NCBI GenBank assembly: GCA_007115705.1
Contig: QXEO01000546.1
Span: forward strand, 11,981,867 to 12,045,866
Direction of reading: 5' to 3'
DNA length: 64,000 nucleotides
Origin: Dactylis glomerata
Lineage: Eukaryota; Streptophyta; Magnoliopsida; Poales; Poaceae
Shown piece after piece: positions 57,010 to 64,000 of this stretch (position 1 is the first letter of the stretch; every line of letters begins with the position of its first letter). The translations under genes were made by a program, and so were the position numbers. Below the pieces are notes generated by a model, which did no database searches, had not been told where the DNA came from, and saw nothing but the letters and a program-made list of their open reading frames with translations.

Positions 57010-59866
57010 AGCATCCCCAAGCTTAACTCCTGCTCGTCCTCGAGTAGGTAAGTGATAACAAAAGAATAATTTTTGAGGTGACATGCACCTACACAATCTT
57101 GATCATATATGTAAGCATTTGTGAGCTGGGATCATAAGAACTTAAAACATGGGCATGAAGATATAATATTGACAATAAGAAACTTAGCAACCATGTTGTA
57201 AACATGCAAATGAACACAAACAAAAGATCATGAAAATGAAACAATGAAAGTCAAATGTGTGTTCAAATCATAAGGAAAAACATACAAATGGTTTTCAGCT
57301 TGTCCTTCAAAGAGAGCAAAACATAAATGCATAGGACACCTTCAAGTTTAAGAGGGCGACTAGATACAAATAATTTAAGAACAAGTGAAACCAACAATAT
57401 GAATCAATCAATGAACTTTGGGACAATGCATATCACACTAAGAATGACAACTATGCTCTCTTAATGGTGCATAAAGAAAGAAGGTGGTGACTCAACATAA
57501 AAGTAAAAGAAAGGCCCTTCACAGAGGGAAGCAATGATTGCAAGTTTTATAACCTTCAAAAATTATGGTACTTACCGGCTTTGAGCTCTCATTGCCCCAT
57601 CATAAGCATCTTGAATGGTTAAAGTTAATGCGAGAACAATTATGATGCATATGCTTGACAAATCATAAGTTGAAAACCTCGTATCCCGTGAATATGAGTA
57701 CCCAAACCTCATGCTACTTTACTTAGAGTCCCAAGCACGGCTCTTGTCATTGTAAGTATATGCATATCATTGAGAACCGCCAATGGGGTACCTCCGTGCC
57801 CGATGACATGGAACAAGCCCACACCAAAATGACAGGACAAGCAGACAATGAACACCTCGACATCTCTTTTATTTGCCATTTGTTTAGCTTTTTATTGTGA
57901 GATGCGTTGTCGAATGTTCACCATGGGTATGCTGCAAATTTCCACCATGAATTATGCATGGCTTAGATTGGCAGCCCGGCGTTTCCCTAACACATATACA
58001 AACTCCATGATCCCCACAAGATTCCCAATTCATTTCACACCGCGGGCATCCATAAACAAAAAATCACGATATCAACTCAATTAAGAAGTGCAATGTTGAA
58101 AGCTTTCCCATGACAGCATGGCTGGGCTAGAATCCAACTTACAACTTGCAAGCATAACAACTCAACATAAGAGACCACAATGTCAAATTTTTAAGAAAAG
58201 GAAAAAGTAAAGTGTACCTTCCGGTTCGTGAGAGCTTTACTGACCGAATTTCGCATAACACTGGTAAGAGTTTAATTTGAAGAGTAAATAAAAGCAAGTC
58301 AAATTTACTTGGAATAGCAAATTGCTAGTAGGTATGTATGGTGGACACTTTGGAAACTTTGGCTTTTAGGAGTTGGATGCACGAGTAGAGCTCATACTCA
58401 GTACAAGGCGAGGGCTAGCAAAAGACTGGGAGCGACCAACTAAGAGAGCAATAATGGCCATAATCATGCAAAGCGACATTAAAAGAAGCATAAGATGGCA
58501 TCAAAAGTCAAAAACTAAATGATCATGAAGGCTATTGGCGACTTTGTAAGAGTCTAACATGTGTGAGCATGCGCCAAGTCAACCCAAATAAAGCATCAAG
58601 GAGAAAACCAAAATAATGCTTCCATACAATAAAAACAACGCATGATTTTTTCAATGGCTCATTAAGCAATCTCAGTTATTTGAGACAAGTCATGCTACAG
58701 CAAAACCACTAAGCATACTATCAAAAAGACATCAAGCATGACATGAAAAAGCCTAAGCCGCAGTCTACACAAGCTCCTTCTTGTACCACTATTTTGCACA
58801 AAGCTTTTTCTCTTTTCCAACACCATTTGAAATTTTTGTAAACACCTCTTTTGATGAAAACCAATAAATATCAGAGGCAAAAATACACCTTGATGAAAAG
58901 ATATGACAAGGTCTGAACGCAAATCAAGGCGAAAATGAAAACCAAAAGCAGTAGCAGAAAAAGAAGAACACTCGATTTTTAATAAGAGTGAAAACTAGAG
59001 CGTTCTTGGCGAATGAAAACGAGTACATCTCCTCCAAAGGAAATTTGTTGGGGTCCAACCATTTATTGCAGCAAACTAAACAAACTAACAAATAAAACTA
59101 AAACAACTGACGCTCCAAGAAAAAACACATAGTGTATGAAGCAATAAAAATATAGTGTTTTGAAAGGTGACCAGATTTTTGCCGATGAAGAAGGGGTGCC
59201 TCGGGGGCATCCCCAAGCTTTGACGCTTGTACTTCTTGGATATTTCTTGGGGTGATGTATGGGCATCCCCAAGCTTGAGCTTTTGTTCATTCTTCAACTC
59301 ATCTCATCATTCTCCAATCCCTACACTTGAAAACTTCCTTCATACAAAACTAAACACAATTCTATTAGCAACATTAGTGTAGGCATAACATATAATCAAC
59401 CTCTTTTTGCTTCAGGTTTCAACCCCAAACCACCACATATATAGCAAATACTACTGTAGCAACCTCCCCAAAAGTTCCGTGATCAAAAGAACTCAAAAGA
59501 AAGCGATAAAGTGGCAAACACAAATATTGGCAGAAATCTGTCAAAACTGAACAGCTGACAAAGGTCGAATTTTTGAGGGGTTTTCTGCTGCTCAAATAAA
59601 AAAGTGTTCAACTAACAAAAGTTTGGATATAACCTGGGGCATATGAACAAGAAATAGCAGGTCCAAAAGATATACAGAGAATTTATACAAATTTTTACGG
59701 TGCAGCACCGAAAACAGTTTCAGGACAGCGACATCCCCAAATCTTTACCTCGCTCGAATTAGAGGCTTCTCTTGGCACAAAAACGAAATAAAAAGGATAA
59801 GGAGCGGTCATCACAGTAGTAATGACTTCCAAGACTCAAATAAAAGAAAAAGTACTGAAAAGAAAA
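57010..59866 (-). mobile_element. F non-coding 3' region
   Basis: This is homologous to the 3' regions of E and A2. PPT-like motifs (minus strand) lie beside the LTR at about 57013-57026 and near 59207 and 59263. No gene. Confidence 0.85.
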
Positions 59867-59920
59867 CATTGGGTTATCTCCCAAGAGTGCTTTTCTTTAA
59901 CGCCTTTGAGCTAGGCGCAG
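59867..59920 (-). other. Conserved double hairpin (F)
   Basis: On the minus strand CGCCTAGCTCAAAGGCG and TTGGGAGATAACCCAATG are both fully paired, as in A2. Confidence 0.65.
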
Positions 59921-59931
59921 AAAATTGTGAA

Positions 59932-60613
59932 TCAAGTAACATCAAGTGATGAAGCATCAAGCTCATAATTTGCTCTAAGAATAGAGTCAAAAAGTAATTT
60001 CTTTCTTTTCCTAGGGATGTGTTCCATACCTTTCTTGAGTGAGAATTGATATTTGATAGTGCCTTCCCTCATATCAATGATGGCACCTACAGTTCGAAGA
60101 AAGGGTCTTTCCAAAATAATAGGACATGAAGCATGGCATTCAACGTCCATAACAAGAAAATCAACGGGAACAAGGTTATTGTTAACCACAATAAGAACAT
60201 CATTAATCCTTCCCAAAGGTTTCTTCTTAGCAACATCAGCAATAGGAACATCAAAATAACATTTTTCAAGCGGTGGTAAATCAAGCATGTCATAAATTTT
60301 TCTAGGCATGATAGAAATACTAGCACCTAGATCACATAAAGCATGGCAATCATAACCATTAACATGCATATCAATGATGGGTTCCCAACCATCTTCTAAC
60401 TTCTTGGGAACGGAAGCTTTTTGCTTCAACTTGTCATCCCTAATTTTTATGAGAGCATCAGAAAATTGCTCTTTCATAACAAGGTCCAATAAAGCAGGCT
60501 TAATATCATAAAAATTTGCAGCAGGAGCAGGTGGTGCAATAGGAGTGCAGATAAAATCACTATTGTTCGTGCCTAGTAAAGTCACACAACTTGGTGTTTT
60601 CAGGATTGGCCAT
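59932..60613 (-). pseudogene. F gag-protease with large gag deletion
   Basis: The start codon lies at 60613 (MANPENTKLCDFT, as in E). An extra base near 60573 shifts the frame, so the open frame on the track begins upstream at 60729. At about 60456-60462 the gag N-terminus (LVMKEQFS) passes directly into ALIKIRDDKLKQKAS of the region before the protease. This removes about 1.37 kb present in E and keeps the reading frame. The retropepsin-like part (ALCDLGASISIMP, CPIILERPFLRTVGAIID) is complete. Gag function must be absent. Confidence 0.85.
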
Positions 60614-60779
60614 TTCAGCAAAACTAAAGTAAACAAGTAAAAACAACTACCAAGGATTCTAATTTTTTTTGGGTTTTTGATATAAAGCAATGCAGGTAAA
60701 ATAAATAAAGTAAAGCAAAACAATAACAAAGTAAAGGATATGCGTGCGAAAACTCCCCTCGCAGAAGTCTTCCACTTTT

Positions 60780-60796
60780 CCCCGGCAACGGCGCCA
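60780..60796 (-). other. F primer-binding site
   Basis: The plus strand reads CCCCGGCAACGGCGCCA, identical to the 3' end of plant tRNA-Asp including CCA. It is the only perfect copy in the window. Confidence 0.88.
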
Positions 60797-60806
60797 GAAA
60801 AGAGGC

Positions 60807-62477
60807 TGATACTCCAAGTCGATGTGGAAGATCAGAGGTCCTTGTGCGTGGTGAATGACCAGCCCGTTGGGAACCCCAAGAGGAAGGTATGATGAGTATA
60901 GCAGCTTGTTTTCCCTCAGTTAAGAAACCAAGGTTTATCGTTCAGGAGAAAAGCAGACAATAATGATTGAAGGTGATGCTTGCTAGTTTGCGACAGCTTC
61001 GGACAATTTATATATGGCGCCTCATCCAAGCTTTGCTTGCTAGCTGCAACGCGGAACCTGAACACACACAACTAAGTACTTTGTTCCCAACTTGCGATGA
61101 GGTTGTCAATCTCACCGGTTTGCTTGAAATAAAGGTTATGAGCGTATCGAGTGGAAAACAGTAGAGTATGCGAATAAAGTAAACAATGCGAGTAAAGTAA
61201 ACAGGTGATAGCAATATGATGGAAATAGGACTGGGGTCCACAGTTCACTAGTGGTGTCTCTCCATAAGATAAATAACACATGCTGGGTAAACAAATTACA
61301 GTTGGGCAATTGATAGAATAAAGATAAACGTGATATGTCAAGAAGATCACTATGAGATTTACTCTGGGCATTACAACAAAATACATAGACCGCCATCCAA
61401 CTGCATCTATGACTAATAATCCACTCCCAGGGATATCAATCCGAACACCCCATGAGTATTAAGTTGCGAACAACAGATAATTGCATTAAGCAAAGTGTGT
61501 AATGTAAACAAAGCATATGCCCTTGAGCATATGAATGTTGTTTTCTCCCTAGTAGCAACAACACATCTACAACCTTAGAGGTTTCTGTCACTCCCCCAGG
61601 TTAAATAGAGGCATGAACCCACTATCGAGCATAAATACCCCCTCTTGGAGTCACTAGCAACTACTCGGCCAAGATAGCTACTAACAACGGAGAGCATGCA
61701 AGATCATAAACAACATAGAGATAACATAAGATAATATTCAGTACAGCAACTCAATCATAAACACCAATATTCATCGGATCCCAACAAACCAAACATGTAG
61801 AATTACATAACGGTGATCTCAATCATGTAGGGCAGCTCATGAGATCTAAACATGAAGCACATGGTGGAGAAGACAACCATCTAGCTACTGTTATGGACCC
61901 ATAGTCCAAGGTAGACTACTCACTCATCGCTCCGGAGGCAAGCATGGCGATGAAGAAGACCTCCGGTCGCGATTCCCCTCTCCGGCAGGGTGCCGGGAAG
62001 AGCTTCTGGACCCTCCCGATCTTCGGGTCGACAGCGGCGCGGATCGCGATGTGTTCTGGAAAAGTGATCGGGTACTTAGGTTTTTTCCGTCGGGGGGTCT
62101 TTATAGGCGAAGGGGCGATGTCAGAGGAGGACCCAGGTGGCCTCACGCTATGGTGGTGCGGGCCAGGGGCTGGCCGCGCCACCTATGCGTGTGGGCCCCT
62201 GGTGGCCCCTCTCCTTCTCTCCTTCGGATCTCTGGAAGCTTCCGGGTAAAATAATACTTCAGGAACTTGTTTCGTCCAATTCCGAGAATATTTCCTGTGT
62301 ATCACTTCTGAAACACAAAAACAGCAGAAAACAAGGGAACTGACACTGTGGCAACTCGTTAATAGGTTAGTTCCGGAAAATGCATAAAAGTGCCATGAAG
62401 TGTAACGAAACAATAGGCAAATGGTGTAAAAACAAGCATGGAGCATCAAAAATTATAGATACGTTGGAGACGTATCA
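60807..62477 (-). repeat. F 5' LTR
   Basis: 1671 bp, same ends as the 3' LTR; abuts TSD copy GAGGC. Confidence 0.9.
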
Positions 62478-64000
62478 GAGGCAAACACAAATAGTGGCAG
62501 AAATCTGTCAAAACAGAACAGCTGACAAAGATCGATTTTTTCGAGGGTTTTCTATTGCTCAAATCGAAAAGTGGAAAACTAATTAAAGTTTGGAAATAAC
62601 CTGAGGCATATGCACAAGAAATCGCAGATAAAAAAGATATTTTGAGAATTTTCACGAATTTTTACAGTATAGCACAAAAATCTGTTTCAGGACAGCAACT
62701 TTCCCAAATCCTACCTCCCTCGAATTAGAGGTTCTTCTTGGCACAACAATGAAATAAAAATAATAAGGAGAGGTCATTACAGTAGTAATAACTTCCAAGA
62801 CTCAAATAAAAGAAAAAGTACTAAAAATAAAATAATGGGTTATCTCCCAAGAGTGTTTTTCTTTAACGCCTTTGAGCTAGGCACAAAATAGAGAACCAAA
62901 CAAAAAAATTAAAATAAAAGAAACCATTTTTGTTGTTTTCAAATTATAAGTGAAAGTTAAGAAGCAATAAGAACAAAATAAAGAGCCTAATAAAACTAAA
63001 GGAGATAAAACCAAGACATATAAAAGCAACTATAATACAAGTTAACACAATACATATCATGTGGATGGGTAATATATAGAGTATGAAGGAGACAACCTCA
63101 TGTTAGTTGATGAATAGGGGGATGACTCAGGCATCCCCAAGCTTAGATAATTGTATCTTCTTGAATATGTTCTTATGATGCACCTCAACATCCCCAAGCT
63201 TGAGCTCTTGTGTCTTATTGTTCATCTCATATCACCATATTGATTAGAACTTATAAGCTACATCCACATAAAACTTTACAAAACTCATTAGTAGGGTAAG
63301 TACTCATTAAATTAAATCCACTAATGTTCAAGCATTGACAAGTTTCATAATCTTTACTCAACATTAGCCACTTTATATACTAAGGTATTCATGATTTCCA
63401 TTGTCCGTCGAAAAACTAATGAAACTAATAACACCAAGTACAATATTGAATAAACTAAGAAATCTGTCAAAACTGAACAGTCTGTAAAGATGACACTTAA
63501 TGAGATAGTTAGGTAGCTCAAATCATAAAACTCAAAACTAATGAAAGACAGATCATAATCTCAGCTTTATGCACAAACAATTTCAGATCAAAACACTATT
63601 CTAAGATTTTTCACGATTTTTTACAGTGAAGCACAGAAATCTGTTTAAACTGAATAGTCGGTCAAGATCGAATTTTTTTTGAGATAGCTACGTAACTCAA
63701 ATAAGAAAAGGTTAGTCTAATGAAAGAAACATAATAAGCATTAGTTTGCACTCAAGAAATTTCAGGTCAATATCACGTTCTGGTGATTTTAAACATTTTA
63801 TACGGTGAAGCACAGAAAATCTGTTTTTGGACAGCAAAGCAAAACTATCAACTTCCAAGTAACTAGGAACTACAATTATCATTTTACTTTTATGGTACAA
63901 AGGAATATGTAAAATATATATAATATACACAATATGTACAAGTTTTTAACTGAAAAGCTTCTATGGAAATATTTGTTTTGGTTTCATAGGCATGAACAAA
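62478..64000 (-). mobile_element. Element G, right piece (runs off the window)
   Basis: The first 400 bp match the usual 3' region and hairpin block (about 62834-62882). Beyond 62885 the sequence departs from the other copies. It consists of diverged non-coding modules with AAGCTTGGGGATG-like motifs (near 63135 and 63191). A block with CTGTCAAAACTGAACAG and TTTTTACAGTGAAGCACAG repeats. No coding frame is seen up to the edge. Confidence 0.65.

Larger units (their letters stand above)
55340..62477 (-). mobile_element. Complete Athila-like element F (7.1 kb), gag deleted
   Basis: LTRs are 60807-62477 (5') and 55340-57009 (3'). The flanking duplication is GAGGC (55335-55339 and 62478-62482). The sequence across the empty site reads AGCGATCGAGAGGCAAACAC, as in A near 17140-17160 on the other strand. 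The primer-binding site is perfect. By eye about 17 of the first 455 LTR positions differ. The coding region keeps the protease but lacks most of gag. Confidence 0.94.

Overview
The window is nuclear chromosomal DNA of a grass, most probably a Triticeae species (wheat, Aegilops, barley or a relative). The signs are nested LTR retrotransposons with about 1.65 kb LTRs opening TGATACGTCT, a long CACTA element with TTTAGTCCCGG sub-terminal repeats, MITEs, and one host gene exon. There are no bacterial genes, operons, rRNA genes or CRISPR arrays. Family names such as Athila-like are judged from encoded proteins, primer-binding sites and structure, not from a database search.

Positions 1-49704 can be read as one nested stack. 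The outermost host is a minus-strand Gypsy element, here called B (5' LTR 49371-49704; gag pieces at 48588-49370, 36282-37077 and 28504-28828). Inserted into B are: A (plus strand, ending 28503); A3 (28829-36281), which carries a patch of organelle-like DNA; and D (37078-48587), which contains the complete minus-strand element E (38827-47306, TSD CTTAG). A contains the complete element A2 (19167-26443, TSD ACCAT) and a second B-type element, B2 (12711-15013). An LTR called A0 (1-12710) abuts B2, and an 11.1 kb CACTA transposon (630-11778, TSD TTG) sits inside A0.

Positions 49705-54118 are a small low-copy island: an LTR remnant, a Tourist/Harbinger-like MITE (50608-51387, TSD TAA), a Mutator-like element (51951-52831, about 11 bp TSD), then the promoter, first exon and part of intron 1 of a gamma carbonic anhydrase-like gene (53076-53190, plus strand). 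From 54119 to the end lies another minus-strand Athila-like copy (G), which contains the complete element F (55340-62477, TSD GAGGC). No later gamma-CA exon is visible, so the gene is either split by a very long intron or is a fragment.

A, A2, A3, E and F share LTRs, a tRNA-Asp-type primer-binding site (where the 5' end is present), a leader, a paired hairpin just after the coding region and a roughly 3 kb non-coding 3' part. G shares the hairpin block and 3' region. The coding cassette differs: a long gag-protease (A, E, and shortened in F), an unrelated-looking shorter gag-protease (A2), or an orphan acidic protein with hydrophobic C-terminal segments (A3). No reverse transcriptase or integrase was seen, so these copies probably move with enzymes from another element. 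The CACTA element encodes a TNP2 transposase and a second protein ending in a Ulp1-like cysteine protease. Each is broken by a single stop codon, and the element also carries what looks like the captured 3' end of a host gene.
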